DNA of 64,000 nt from Bacillota bacterium (GCA_023430885.1 JAEYYH010000005.1:67797-131796); one strand, 5' to 3'; counted from the first letter of the stretch, positions 8,498-17,394 are shown. Numbers and translations are program-made. Notes: generated by a model from the letters alone, not told the origin.

Positions 8498-8530
8498 AAA
8501 CCACCAACTGTTTTAGTTAGTGGTTTTCTT
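8498..8530. terminator. Bidirectional terminator between uppP and tRNA-Arg
   Basis: 12-bp stem with one mismatch (8498-8509 with 8515-8526), loop GTTTT. T-rich sequence follows on the plus side, and six A residues precede the stem, giving TTTTTTATTA on the minus strand. Confidence 0.85.
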
Positions 8531-8561
8531 ATACTCGAAAATATCGAGTTCATAATCAATA

Positions 8562-8637
8562 TGGTGTCCCTGGCAGGACTCGGACCCGCATCTATCCCTT
8601 AGGAGGGGATTGCTCTATCCTGCTGAGCTACAAGGAC
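8562..8637 (-). tRNA. tRNA-Arg (anticodon CCT)
   Basis: 76-base cloverleaf with encoded CCA. Acceptor stem GTCCTTG/CAGGGAC, D stem GCTC/GAGC, anticodon stem ATCCC/GGGAT with loop CTCCTAA (anticodon CCT, reading AGG), T stem GCGGG/CCTGC with loop TCCGAGT. All helices pair, with G-U pairs in the acceptor and T stems. Confidence 0.97.
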
Positions 8638-8645
8638 ATAAATAT

Positions 8646-8654
8646 ATTTTAGCA
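8646..8654 (-). promoter_or_regulatory. Extended -10 promoter for tRNA-Arg
   Basis: Minus strand reads TGCTAAAAT, ending 8 bases before the tRNA 5' end, so transcription would start almost at the mature end. Confidence 0.7.
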
Positions 8655-8670
8655 CAATTAAGTATTTTTT

Positions 8671-8699
8671 AAAATAAAAAAAGTTACTTAACGTAACTT
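8671..8699 (-). terminator. Intrinsic terminator of the HD-domain gene
   Basis: 7-bp stem (8681-8687 with 8693-8699), 5-base loop containing the gene's stop codon. Plus-strand A residues at 8671-8680 give the U tract. Confidence 0.8.
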
Positions 8700-9206
8700 A
8701 ATTAGATTTAAACTTAATATTAAGAATAAATATAAATAATTAGTAGCATAGCTTAATCTAAATCTATATGATGCACTAAATTCATAAGTAGCAACACATT
8801 TATCTACTATACTTACTATCCAACTTTCCAAATATTTAGGAATAGCTATATTAACTGGAAACATATGTGTTTTGATAATATCATGTTCCAGTTTATTAAG
8901 TTCAAATAGACTCTCAGCATTTCTTACTGCATATTTAGGATGTGTGAAAGTAGATAAGAAACGATCTTTATTAGTTCTATCATCTTCACTCATAAAAAAA
9001 TCATGTAGTAATCCAGCGCGAGCAACTTCACTAGTATGAAGATTTAATGCTTTTGATACTAGGTAAGAATAGTATGAAACTCTCATAGAATGAAGCATTC
9101 TAGATGTACCATGATGTTCTATTTTATCTATTTCATTAAATTCTTTATTATCTAATATATCTTTAACTAATATATAGTATTCTTTATTTTCAGTAATTTG
9201 ATTCAC
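8688..9206 (-). CDS. HD-domain phosphohydrolase-like protein
   Basis: 172-residue protein with an HD metal-binding core: His in RMLHSMRVSYY, the HD pair in GLLHDFF, a His in IIKTHMFP, and a late Asp in SIVDKCVATYEF. Families with this spacing hydrolyse phosphate esters of nucleotides; the substrate cannot be named. The start codon is GTG at 9206-9204, with GAGGTG upstream. It is transcribed alone, between its own promoter and terminator. Confidence 0.82.
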   Translation of the reverse strand: MNQITENKEYYILVKDILDNKEFNEIDKIEHHGTSRMLHSMRVSYYSYLVSKALNLHTSEVARAGLLHDFFMSEDDRTNKDRFLSTFTHPKYAVRNAESLFELNKLEHDIIKTHMFPVNIAIPKYLESWIVSIVDKCVATYEFSASYRFRLSYATNYLYLFLILSLNLIKLR

Positions 9207-9232
9207 TTTGTTTCACCTCAGTAGTTTACTAT

Positions 9233-9241
9233 ATTATATCA
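9233..9241 (-). promoter_or_regulatory. Extended -10 promoter for the HD-domain gene
   Basis: Minus strand reads TGATATAAT, 26 bases upstream of the GTG start. Confidence 0.8.
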
Positions 9242-9423
9242 CTGTAATAAAATTTTTATCATAAAAATCGCACAGTTTTTCTTCACTTGACAGGTTCCAT
9301 TTTACACCATGCTAAGAAAAAATGCAAATTAAGGTCAAAGTCTTTTCAATATATAGTATATTCAAACTAAAAAAAGAAAAAAACATAAATTTACTATAAT
9401 CCCTTTCCTAATCTAAAAAGTAG

Positions 9424-9432
9424 TGCTATAAT
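9424..9432 (+). promoter_or_regulatory. Extended -10 promoter of pyrG
   Basis: TGCTATAAT. Transcription should start near 9438-9441 (AGAG), only a few bases before a terminator hairpin. A second -10-like TATAAT at 9395-9400 lacks the TG element. Confidence 0.8.
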
Positions 9433-9442
9433 TAAAAAGAGC

Positions 9443-9471
9443 CTATCAGTTCTCGAACTGATAGTTTTTTT
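9443..9471 (+). terminator. Leader terminator (attenuator) upstream of pyrG
   Basis: Perfect 9-bp stem (9443-9451 with 9456-9464), tetraloop CTCG, then seven T residues at 9465-9471. It lies between the promoter and the ribosome binding site, so read-through must be regulated for pyrG to be expressed. Confidence 0.8.
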
Positions 9472-9496
9472 GTTTTTTGTTAGGGGAGGTAAAAGT

Positions 9497-11101
9497 ATGA
9501 CAAAATATGTATTTGTGACAGGTGGAGTAGTATCTGGCTTAGGAAAAGGTATTACAGCATCATCACTAGCTCTTTTATTAAAGTCACGTGGATATAAGGT
9601 TTTTATGCAAAAATTTGACCCTTATATTAATGTTGACCCAGGAACTATGAATCCTATTCAACATGGAGAAGTATTTGTTACCTATGATGGTTCTGAAACG
9701 GACCTAGATTTAGGCCACTATGAAAGATTTATTGATGAAGAACTTAACTATACTTCTAATATTACAAGTGGTAAAATCTATTCTTCTGTTATTGAGAAGG
9801 AAAGAAAAGGGGATTATCTAGGGGCTACTGTTCAAATGGTTCCACATATTACTAATGAAATAAAGAATAAAGTATATGAAGCAGGAATAACTTCTAAAGC
9901 AGATATAGTTATTACTGAAATTGGTGGTACGGTAGGAGATATCGAATCACAATCATTTATTGAAGCTTTAAGACAAATCCAATATGAAAAGGGTAGTAAA
10001 GACACATTTTTTGTTCATACTACATTAATTCCTTATATATATGGTTCGAATGAACTAAAAACAAAACCAACACAAAATAGTGTAAGAGATTTAAGAAATA
10101 TGGGTATTAGACCAGATGCACTTGTATGTAGAGCACCTTTTAATACCGGAGAAAGTATTAAAAAGAAATTATCTATGTTCTGTTCTGTCCCTGAAGAAAA
10201 TGTTATAGATTCAATTGATGTTACTAACATTTATCAAATTCCAATGAATTACTATGCACAACATTTTGATGAAATAGTACTTAAACAGTTTGGAATGCCA
10301 ATTAAGAAAGCTAATTTAACATACTGGGAAAATTTAATTAAAACAGTAGATAATTTAAAAGAAGAAGTTGAAATAGCTTTAGTAGGTAAATATATTGAAC
10401 TTCATGATGCTTATATATCTGTAGCAGAAGCTTTGAAAGCAGCAGGATATAAATATAACCGTAAAATTTCGATTAACTGGGTTGACTCTGAAACTTTAGA
10501 AGACCCAACTGTAGATCTTAAAAAAGTATTTAAAAATTCTAAAGGAATACTTGTTCCAGGAGGATTTGGTTCTCGTGGTATAACTGGTAAAATAAAAGCA
10601 GTTAACTATGCAAGAGTTAATAAAGTGCCATTTTTAGGTATTTGTTTAGGTATGCAACTTGCAGTTATTGAATTTGCAAAAAATGTTGTAGGTTTAAATG
10701 ATGTTAATTCTACTGAGTTTGATAGTATGTGTGAAAATCCAATAATAGATTTGATGTCTGATCAAAAAGCTATTATTAACATGGGTGGAACACTTAGACT
10801 TGGTAATTATGAATGTTCATTAAAGCCAGGAACACTTGCTCATAAAATCTATAAAGAAGATAAAATTCTTGAAAGACATAGACATCGTTATGAGTTTAAT
10901 AATAAATATAAAGAAATGTTAGAAAAGAAAGGTTTAGTATTTTCTGGTAAGAATGATGCTGCTAATCTAGTAGAAATAGTAGAATTACCATCACATCCAT
11001 TCTTTATAGCAGGTCAATTTCATCCGGAATTTAAAAGTAGACCAACAAGACCACATCCATTATTTGATGCCTTTGTTAAAGCTGGTATCGATATGAAATA
11101 A
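9497..11101 (+). CDS. pyrG: CTP synthase
   Basis: Converts UTP to CTP using ATP and glutamine; 534 residues, normal length. The N-terminal amidoligase domain starts MTKYVFVTGGVVSGLGKGITASS (P-loop) and contains DLDLGHYERF and the EIGGTVGDIES segment. The C-terminal class I glutamine amidotransferase has the nucleophile elbow GICLGMQ and the His-Glu pair in QFHPEF. I chose ATG 9497, which follows GGGGAGGT; an in-frame TTG at 9470 lies in the leader terminator. It is preceded by a terminator that suggests CTP-linked attenuation and is transcribed alone. Confidence 0.97.
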   Translation: MTKYVFVTGGVVSGLGKGITASSLALLLKSRGYKVFMQKFDPYINVDPGTMNPIQHGEVFVTYDGSETDLDLGHYERFIDEELNYTSNITSGKIYSSVIEKERKGDYLGATVQMVPHITNEIKNKVYEAGITSKADIVITEIGGTVGDIESQSFIEALRQIQYEKGSKDTFFVHTTLIPYIYGSNELKTKPTQNSVRDLRNMGIRPDALVCRAPFNTGESIKKKLSMFCSVPEENVIDSIDVTNIYQIPMNYYAQHFDEIVLKQFGMPIKKANLTYWENLIKTVDNLKEEVEIALVGKYIELHDAYISVAEALKAAGYKYNRKISINWVDSETLEDPTVDLKKVFKNSKGILVPGGFGSRGITGKIKAVNYARVNKVPFLGICLGMQLAVIEFAKNVVGLNDVNSTEFDSMCENPIIDLMSDQKAIINMGGTLRLGNYECSLKPGTLAHKIYKEDKILERHRHRYEFNNKYKEMLEKKGLVFSGKNDAANLVEIVELPSHPFFIAGQFHPEFKSRPTRPHPLFDAFVKAGIDMK

Positions 11102-11129
11102 GAATTACAAAAGTGTAATTCTTTTTTTT
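11100..11129 (+). terminator. Intrinsic terminator of pyrG
   Basis: 10-bp stem (11100-11109 with 11114-11123), loop AAAG, eight T residues. The stem begins inside the stop codon. Confidence 0.92.
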
Positions 11130-11138
11130 GCAAATTAG

Positions 11139-11147
11139 TGTTATAAT
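11139..11147 (+). promoter_or_regulatory. Extended -10 promoter of the glycosyltransferase pair
   Basis: TGTTATAAT, 16 bases before ATG 11164. The predicted leader is about 10 bases. Confidence 0.78.
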
Positions 11148-11163
11148 GTAAATGGTGTATATT

Positions 11164-12999
11164 ATGAAAAAGAAAAAATTATTAAGATATTTTATAATTC
11201 TTATCTTCACAATACTAACGACTTTTTCTTTAGTTGTTAACGTAGATATAAATAATATTATTGTTGATAAGAAAAATGATAATATTGTATTATTATTAGT
11301 CCTTGGTTTATTTATATATAAACTATTTAATAGCTATTATTTAAATAGTAAAAAAGATAATGATTGGTTTAGATTTTTATCATTATTATTTTCGATATTT
11401 GTTGTTTTAGGATATAGTTATGACCAAGTTAGCAGCTGGGATTTATGTTTTAGTAAACCTATATTAGTATTCTTAACGTTTGTTAAACTAACTGGTTATT
11501 ATTTATTATTTAACTGTGGTATGCATAAGTTTTATGAATTTATTACAAATAATTCTAAAAAAGATTTACCAATTCCTAAAAAAATTAAAGAACTATTTGA
11601 TAAAAAACCATTTTTAACAAGTGTAGTTATAATGCTTATATGCTGGTTACCTTATATAATTAGCTTTTATCCAGCTATTCTTTCCCCAGACCCATCTAAT
11701 CAAATTAAACAGTTTTTTGGTATTCATACTAAATATATGGATAGTGTAGATTTGATAGACGAGAGTGTAACTATTACTAATCATCATCCTGTACTTCATA
11801 CAGTACTTCTTGGAGGATGTACAAAGATAGGTATGACTTTGTTTGATTCTACTAATATCGGATTATTCTTATATAGTATTATTCAAATAATTATATTGTT
11901 ATCAGCGCTTGCTTTTACAATAAAATATATGAAGAAAATAGAAACACCTTATTACATAAGATTCATGGCTCTAATTATTTACAGCCTAGTACCAGTATTT
12001 CCACTATATGCTATGAGCGCTGTTAAAGACACTATATTTACAGCTTTAGTTATAGTATATATGATTAATGTATACGATCTAATAAAGTATCGTAATACGG
12101 TTAAATACAGTAGTAAGAAGTGCTTATTACTTACACTATTATTATTAGCAATAATGCTTATGAGAAATAATGGTTTATATTTAGTTGTACTATCTTTTCC
12201 ATTATTACTTTTAATAGAAAAGAAAAATAGAATAAAACTAGTTATGATACTAGTACTCCCTGTTGTTTTATATAATAGGTATAACGATATACTACTTCCA
12301 TATTTGAAAATAACTGAAGGAAGTATTAGAGAAATGCTATCAATACCATTTCAACAATCAGCAAGATATGTTAAAGAATATGGTGATGATTTAGATGAAG
12401 ATGAAGTATCTGCTATTGATAATGTTCTTGGAATAGATACTTTAGCAAGTAGATATAAGCCTGAGTTAGCAGATCCTGTTAAAAATGAATTTAATAAATA
12501 TACAACTGATGAAGAATTAAATACATATTTTAAAGAGTGGTATAAAGGATTATTAAAACATCCTGATTCTTATATTCAAGCTACCATTAATAATGTATAT
12601 GGTTATTTTGATCCAAATACTTCAAACTGGTATGTATATTATAATTATGATAAAAGACTTAGTCAGGAAGGCAATACATTTAATTACAGTTTTAATGGTT
12701 TAAGTATACCAAGAGATATACTAAGTAGTTATGCTCTTGCTTTCCCTTATCTTCCAATTTTAGGAATAATTGTTAATATTGGATTTAGTGTTTGGCTATA
12801 TATGTATATGTTTGTTATTTTAATAAAAGATAAAAAATATAAGTATTTAATATACTTAGCCCCAGTAGTATCACTTGTACTTGTATGTATTGCATCACCA
12901 GCTAATACATACTTTAGGTACGCAATGCCATATATCTTTGCTATGCCAGTTATGATAGCAATATTTATAGATATAATAAATAAAAAAGAGGAGTGTTAA
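11164..12999 (+). CDS. DUF6020-family membrane protein, probable GT-C glycosyltransferase
   Basis: Large membrane protein (611 residues) with about 12 helices. The segment ISFYPAILSPDPSNQIKQFFG followed by NHHPVLHT is the hallmark of DUF6020 proteins, which have a GT-C-like arrangement with an acidic first outer loop. A long extracytoplasmic segment lies at about 395-510. The next gene, one base away, encodes a Dpm1-like enzyme that could make its polyprenyl-phosphate sugar donor. ATG 11164 is preferred because ATG 11152 lies at or before the expected transcription start. Role inferred: sugar decoration of a surface polymer or protein. Confidence 0.8.
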   Translation: MKKKKLLRYFIILIFTILTTFSLVVNVDINNIIVDKKNDNIVLLLVLGLFIYKLFNSYYLNSKKDNDWFRFLSLLFSIFVVLGYSYDQVSSWDLCFSKPILVFLTFVKLTGYYLLFNCGMHKFYEFITNNSKKDLPIPKKIKELFDKKPFLTSVVIMLICWLPYIISFYPAILSPDPSNQIKQFFGIHTKYMDSVDLIDESVTITNHHPVLHTVLLGGCTKIGMTLFDSTNIGLFLYSIIQIIILLSALAFTIKYMKKIETPYYIRFMALIIYSLVPVFPLYAMSAVKDTIFTALVIVYMINVYDLIKYRNTVKYSSKKCLLLTLLLLAIMLMRNNGLYLVVLSFPLLLLIEKKNRIKLVMILVLPVVLYNRYNDILLPYLKITEGSIREMLSIPFQQSARYVKEYGDDLDEDEVSAIDNVLGIDTLASRYKPELADPVKNEFNKYTTDEELNTYFKEWYKGLLKHPDSYIQATINNVYGYFDPNTSNWYVYYNYDKRLSQEGNTFNYSFNGLSIPRDILSSYALAFPYLPILGIIVNIGFSVWLYMYMFVILIKDKKYKYLIYLAPVVSLVLVCIASPANTYFRYAMPYIFAMPVMIAIFIDIINKKEEC

Positions 13000-13000
13000 T

Positions 13001-13936
13001 ATGTTTGGTAAAAAGGAAAAAAAGACAGTAGCGGTTTTAATACCTTGCTACAACGAAAGCAAAACAATTGAAAAAGTAGTAAAAGACTACAGAGAAGTTC
13101 TTCCAGAAGCAGATATCTATGTATACGATAATAATTCTAAAGATCATACTGATGAAATAGCTAGAAAAGCTGGCGCTATAGTTAAATATGAATATCGTCA
13201 AGGAAAAGGTAATGTTATTAGAAGTATGTTTAGAGATATTGATGCTGATTGCTATCTAATGATAGATGGTGATGATACATATCCTGCTGAAGATGCGAGA
13301 ACAATGGTAGATTTAGTTCTTGAAGGAAAAGCAGATATGGTAATAGGTGATAGATTATCTAGCACATACTTTACTGAGAACAAAAGAGCTTTTCATAATT
13401 TTGGAAATAAAATAGTAAGATTATTAATTAATAAATTATTTAATAATAATGTTAAAGATATTATGACTGGTTATAGAGCTTTTAGTTATGAATTTGTTAA
13501 AGGTTTTCCAGTACTTTCTAAAGGATTTGAAATTGAAACAGAAATGACTATTCATGCAGTTGATAAAAACTATATGTTAGTAGAAGTCCCTGTATCATAT
13601 AGAGATAGACCAGTAGGAAGTGTTTCTAAATTAAATACATATAGTGATGGTTTTAAAGTATTAAAAACTATAGCAACTTTATTTAAAGAATACAAACCAG
13701 CTTTATTCTTTAATATGTTTGCTAGTTTATTCTTGATCGTAGCTTTAATATTAGGAATTCCAGTATTTGTTGAATACTTTCAAACTGGTTTAGTTCCTAA
13801 ATTTCCTAGTCTTATAGTAGCAGGTGTATTCTTAACAATAACACTTCTACTTTGGATAACAGGAATTATCCTTGAAGTTATAGTTAAAAAACATAAACAA
13901 TTATATGAATTAATGATGAATCAGATAAAAAGATAA
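13001..13936 (+). CDS. Family 2 glycosyltransferase, polyprenyl-phosphate-sugar synthase type
   Basis: 311 residues. The N-terminal GT-A domain has VLIPCYNESKTIEKVV, the DNNSKDHT nucleotide-binding segment, and the metal motif MIDGDDTYP. Two C-terminal membrane helices (about 235-258 and 270-292) fit the Dpm1/GtrB group that loads a sugar on undecaprenyl phosphate. AGGAG lies at the end of the preceding gene, which stops one base before this ATG. It forms an operon with the DUF6020 protein and probably supplies its lipid-linked donor. Confidence 0.92.
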   Translation: MFGKKEKKTVAVLIPCYNESKTIEKVVKDYREVLPEADIYVYDNNSKDHTDEIARKAGAIVKYEYRQGKGNVIRSMFRDIDADCYLMIDGDDTYPAEDARTMVDLVLEGKADMVIGDRLSSTYFTENKRAFHNFGNKIVRLLINKLFNNNVKDIMTGYRAFSYEFVKGFPVLSKGFEIETEMTIHAVDKNYMLVEVPVSYRDRPVGSVSKLNTYSDGFKVLKTIATLFKEYKPALFFNMFASLFLIVALILGIPVFVEYFQTGLVPKFPSLIVAGVFLTITLLLWITGIILEVIVKKHKQLYELMMNQIKR

Positions 13937-13955
13937 TTTGAATTATCTTTTTTTT
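13928..13955 (+). terminator. Intrinsic terminator of the glycosyltransferase operon
   Basis: 10-bp stem (13928-13937 with 13942-13951), 4-base loop, T run. The stop codon is in the 5' arm. Confidence 0.9.
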
Positions 13956-13956
13956 A

Positions 13957-13965
13957 TGTTATAAT
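13957..13965 (+). promoter_or_regulatory. Extended -10 promoter
   Basis: TGTTATAAT two bases after the terminator T run, 31 bases before ATG 13997. Confidence 0.8.
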
Positions 13966-13996
13966 AGAACAATATTTTTAAGGGGATGTGATATTT

Positions 13997-14389
13997 ATGA
14001 ATTTTACTGAAGAAGACAAAAAAAAGATGAAGATAGCATTTAGTCTTATAATTATTTCAGTTATTATAAGTGTTATTTCTGTATTTTTAGGTAATAATAG
14101 TGGTAATGGTACAGTAGATAAAATTGCTAAGGAACTAGGCAAAAAATATTATACAAAAGATCTTTATGATACACTTGCTAATAATGGAACAAGTTTACTA
14201 AGCCTATTAAAAGAAGATGGTTATAAAGTTAATTTACAAACATTACTTGAAGATAATGAAGATTATGTTTCTTATTTTGTCAGTGATGGTCAAACATGTG
14301 ATTTAGAAAGTAGTTATATAGTAATATATCCTAAAAGACCTTATAAAGAAGGTAGTTATAAAATTAAAACTTATTTAGATTGTGAGTAG
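13997..14389 (+). CDS. Small single-pass membrane protein, family A (copy 1)
   Basis: 130 residues: a short basic cytoplasmic N-terminus (EEDKKKMK), one membrane helix (about 14-33) and an extracytoplasmic domain of about 95 residues. Near the end two Cys flank a beta-like segment (CDLESSYIVIYPKRPYKEG...DC). The same layout occurs in the gene at 15222: KYY/LYY segment, VNLQTLLED/ISLRTFLEN, and Cys...IYP.RPY...Cys. So the two are paralogues. Each is followed by a membrane-hairpin protein, suggesting they act together. Function unknown. ATG 13997 is preferred over GTG 13988. Confidence 0.75.
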   Translation: MNFTEEDKKKMKIAFSLIIISVIISVISVFLGNNSGNGTVDKIAKELGKKYYTKDLYDTLANNGTSLLSLLKEDGYKVNLQTLLEDNEDYVSYFVSDGQTCDLESSYIVIYPKRPYKEGSYKIKTYLDCE

Positions 14390-14394
14390 ATAGT

Positions 14395-15138
14395 ATGAAA
14401 AATAAAATATTAATATTTAGTTTTATATTATTTGCATTGTTCATAGGAGCAAATAATGTAAACGCTGCATCATGTGATAAATATGGGTGTGCTACATGTA
14501 TATATGCTATTAGTAATTATGAAGTTAAGTATGATGTTACAAGTAATGGTAGTGATATAAGTGTAGACTTTAAAAATAGTAAAACTGGGTCTACAACTGC
14601 AACTTATAACTTCACTAATAATTTAGAAAAAAATGATTTTAAAAAAGGTGACGAGATCGTATGCCCATCAAATATATATGTAGTATATGGTATGTCTGGT
14701 ACTAAAATTCTTGCTAAATTATATAGTGAAGAAAAAGATAATAGTGTAAAAGCTGTACTATCAACTTCATCAACTGATAATAATAAAACAATAACAGGTG
14801 GTACTAGCAGTAATAATACTAATAATCAACCAGGAGATTCAACTACAGGTAAAACAGGTTGTTCAATTTTTTCAAATGATTTTATAGAATTTATGCAACT
14901 AATGTTAAACTATATTAGAATAGCGGGACTTGTATTAACAGTAGTGTTAAGTGTAATGGATTATACAAAAGCTATATTTAGTAATGATGATAATAGCAAT
15001 TCAAAAACTAATAAGCGTTTTAGTACAAGGCTAATAGTACTTGCACTATTATTCTTAATACCAGCCGTTTTAACATTTGTATTAAAATTATTTAATATTC
15101 AAGGTACTGGTGAAAATGGTACTTGTGGTATTTATTAA
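14395..15138 (+). CDS. Secreted protein with C-terminal Cys-flanked membrane hairpin (copy 1)
   Basis: 247 residues. A Sec signal peptide (about 1-24, ending VNA) is followed by a Cys-rich extracytoplasmic domain (SCDKYGCATCIYAI), a Ser/Thr/Asn linker (about 125-155), and a C-terminal hairpin of two helices (about 163-190 and 208-232). The hairpin has DYTKAIF after helix 1, a basic loop, RLIVLALLFLIP in helix 2, and single Cys before and after. This resembles two-helix type IV secretion pilins (VirB2/TrbC or Pfam T4SS_pilin), but homology is inferred. It lies 5 bases after the small membrane protein gene. Confidence 0.75.
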   Translation: MKNKILIFSFILFALFIGANNVNAASCDKYGCATCIYAISNYEVKYDVTSNGSDISVDFKNSKTGSTTATYNFTNNLEKNDFKKGDEIVCPSNIYVVYGMSGTKILAKLYSEEKDNSVKAVLSTSSTDNNKTITGGTSSNNTNNQPGDSTTGKTGCSIFSNDFIEFMQLMLNYIRIAGLVLTVVLSVMDYTKAIFSNDDNSNSKTNKRFSTRLIVLALLFLIPAVLTFVLKLFNIQGTGENGTCGIY

Positions 15139-15144
15139 AAATAT

Positions 15145-15171
15145 AAAGATAATGTAAATTATCTTTTTTTT
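15145..15171 (+). terminator. Intrinsic terminator
   Basis: 9-bp stem (15145-15153 with 15158-15166), loop GTAA, T run to 15171. Confidence 0.9.
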
Positions 15172-15183
15172 GTTATTTTATTA

Positions 15184-15192
15184 TGTTATAAT
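15184..15192 (+). promoter_or_regulatory. Extended -10 promoter
   Basis: TGTTATAAT, 29 bases before ATG 15222. Confidence 0.8.
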
Positions 15193-15221
15193 TTAATTAG
15201 TAAAATAGTGAGGTAAAGTAT

Positions 15222-15707
15222 ATGAGAGATTTTTATGATGCAAATAAGGGTGCATTAAAAATGGCAGGTTTGATGATTATAATAACTATTGTTATTGTAG
15301 TTGTTACAGGTATTATGACTAATAAATCGGAAACAAAAACGCCAAAAGAAGCTTTGAATTCGATAGCGAGATTATATTATGAAAATAGAATATATCCTAC
15401 TATAGAAGAAATGAGTTTAGAAGCTAAGCAGCTTACATACGATAATTATTCTAAAACAGGAATTAAAATATCACTACGAACATTTTTAGAAAATGTTACT
15501 GATATCAACGCAGACGTATTTTTTAATGCTAAGAAAAAAACAAACTGCGATGTGGACTACACGTATGTAGAAATATATCCAGTTTATCCATACACAAAAT
15601 CGGATTATAAAGTTGAAGTTACTACTGACTGCAAGTTGAATTTTGCTAATACTGATAAAGCAACAGAAGATGAACAAACAAACTATAGTGGTTACGAGAC
15701 AGAGTAG
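15222..15707 (+). CDS. Small single-pass membrane protein, family A (copy 2)
   Basis: 161 residues, paralogue of the protein at 13997-14389. It has a short N-terminus, one membrane helix (about 14-33) and an extracytoplasmic domain ending in a Cys pair around an IYPVYPYTKSDYKVEV strand (CDVDYTYVEIYP...DC). It differs by a polar tail of about 22 residues after the second Cys. Its own promoter and a GTGAGG site precede the ATG. The next gene, a larger paralogue of the hairpin protein, starts 16 bases later. Confidence 0.75.
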   Translation: MRDFYDANKGALKMAGLMIIITIVIVVVTGIMTNKSETKTPKEALNSIARLYYENRIYPTIEEMSLEAKQLTYDNYSKTGIKISLRTFLENVTDINADVFFNAKKKTNCDVDYTYVEIYPVYPYTKSDYKVEVTTDCKLNFANTDKATEDEQTNYSGYETE

Positions 15708-15723
15708 CGTAGGGGGAAAAAAT

Positions 15724-17394
15724 ATGAAAAAAACAATGTTAATATTAATTTTTATGTTATCAACAATTTTTATTGGCATACAAAAGGCAGATGCTGCTAC
15801 AAATGTCGATTTTTATGTTGAATGTAACTATAAATATACAATGCATGCTGATCAAGCTAAAAATGATAGTACAACTGTATATTATAGTGGGATGAAAGAC
15901 AGCGATGGAGATGAAATAGGTTTAGTTGCGTACGAATACGAAGGTGTTCCTGGTGGTGCAACTGAGTTTGGTGTAGAAGCTAATTATAATAAATGGTATG
16001 ACTTTTTTAATGGTGAAAGTAGTAAACCAGTAACAAGTTTTAAATCTATATATACATCAACAAAGCAATGTCCAAAATACTTATATGCTGAGTTTACTAG
16101 CCAAGATTTTTTTGGAGATAAATATTATAAGATGGTATTTTCTGATACAAAACCAGATATTTGTGTTGCTAATGATGCTAAATGTAAAATTTTAGGTGAA
16201 TCTTCAGGAACAGTTAAGAAAGTAACATACTATGAAGAAGAAGATTTCTGGGAATATACTTATTCTGGTGATAAAACTTGCGATAAATTACATGTTAAAA
16301 TTTATATAGCTGGAAAACAGTTTAAAGCAGATTATGACAATGCTTTAGGATCTGGGTATACTTCTTTAGCAGTAAAAGGTGAAACTGTAAAGAACGTTGA
16401 TTTTGAGGACATATATAATATAGCAAATGGTAAAAATCCTGATATTTATATAAATCCTAACGAAGGTGGTAGCTTACAAAAACAAGGTGTTTCATTTGGA
16501 ACTTCCTTAGGTACTGATTATTGTCATTTAACAGATGGTATGCCAACAGGTGCTAAGAGTTGTAAAACTTACGATGAAGTCAAATCAACTGTAGTAGCAA
16601 AACAAGATGAAGCTTTAGGGTCATCAAAAAGTATAGATGATGTTGCAAACAAATATTTAACCTTTAATAGAACTAGTGATACATATAGTTCAAAATCATA
16701 TTCAACTGTAACAGATGTAACAACACTATCTAATACAGCTAGTGAAATAAATAAAGCATTAAAAGATTCAACATTTTCTGCGACTTCTACTTCTTATATA
16801 GAATATTTAAATGGTCTTATTTCGGGTAAAACTTTATGTACAGATGCTGAAGAACAAGTAAAAAGTATCTTATCTTCATATTCTGATTTGGCTGCCAAAA
16901 AAGCTGCTAAAGTAACTGTTTTACAGGATACTTTAACTAAAATTAAAGATAGATTAACAGCTTTAGGTGAAACAGATAAAGCTGCAGAAGTTGATGGATA
17001 CATAACAAATGCACAAACTGTGGCATCAGATATTACTTCTGTATCTGCAAAAGCTCGTGCTAGCTTTTTATCAGATCAAAAATTTAATATTGGTGAAATA
17101 GCAGGGGCAACTTGTGGGGTTATCTCAAAAGATTTACAAGAATTTTTACAAACAATTATTGATTATATAAGAATTGCGGGTATTGTGCTTGCAGTAATAT
17201 TAGGAATACTTGATTATATTAAAGTAATATTTGGTATTGATGAGAAGCAAACAATGTCAAAAGCAAATAAAAATTTCTCAACAAGATTAATTGCAGTAGC
17301 TTTATTATTCTTAATACCAGCTCTTATTACATTCATTCTAGGATTATTTAATATTCTAGGAACAGGCGATGCCGGTACTTGCGGTATAAACTAA
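15724..17394 (+). CDS. Large secreted protein with C-terminal Cys-flanked membrane hairpin (copy 2)
   Basis: 556 residues. A signal peptide (about 1-21, ending ADA) leads into a Cys-containing domain of about 270 residues, then a long Ala/Lys/Thr-rich helical region (about 300-455, likely coiled coil or bundle). The C-terminal hairpin matches copy 1 nearly segment by segment: YIRIAGIVLAVILGILDYIKVIF, then NFSTRLIAVALLFLIPALITF, bracketed by ATCG and GTCGIN. AGGGGG at 15711-15716 supports ATG 15724; earlier in-frame codons lie inside the preceding gene. Function unknown; a surface structural role is likely. Confidence 0.75.
   Translation: MKKTMLILIFMLSTIFIGIQKADAATNVDFYVECNYKYTMHADQAKNDSTTVYYSGMKDSDGDEIGLVAYEYEGVPGGATEFGVEANYNKWYDFFNGESSKPVTSFKSIYTSTKQCPKYLYAEFTSQDFFGDKYYKMVFSDTKPDICVANDAKCKILGESSGTVKKVTYYEEEDFWEYTYSGDKTCDKLHVKIYIAGKQFKADYDNALGSGYTSLAVKGETVKNVDFEDIYNIANGKNPDIYINPNEGGSLQKQGVSFGTSLGTDYCHLTDGMPTGAKSCKTYDEVKSTVVAKQDEALGSSKSIDDVANKYLTFNRTSDTYSSKSYSTVTDVTTLSNTASEINKALKDSTFSATSTSYIEYLNGLISGKTLCTDAEEQVKSILSSYSDLAAKKAAKVTVLQDTLTKIKDRLTALGETDKAAEVDGYITNAQTVASDITSVSAKARASFLSDQKFNIGEIAGATCGVISKDLQEFLQTIIDYIRIAGIVLAVILGILDYIKVIFGIDEKQTMSKANKNFSTRLIAVALLFLIPALITFILGLFNILGTGDAGTCGIN

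Noticed and set aside
9470..9496. TTG start for pyrG nine codons upstream
   Set aside because: It lies in the leader terminator T run and the extra residues are unlike any CTP synthase N-terminus; ATG 9497 has a strong ribosome binding site.
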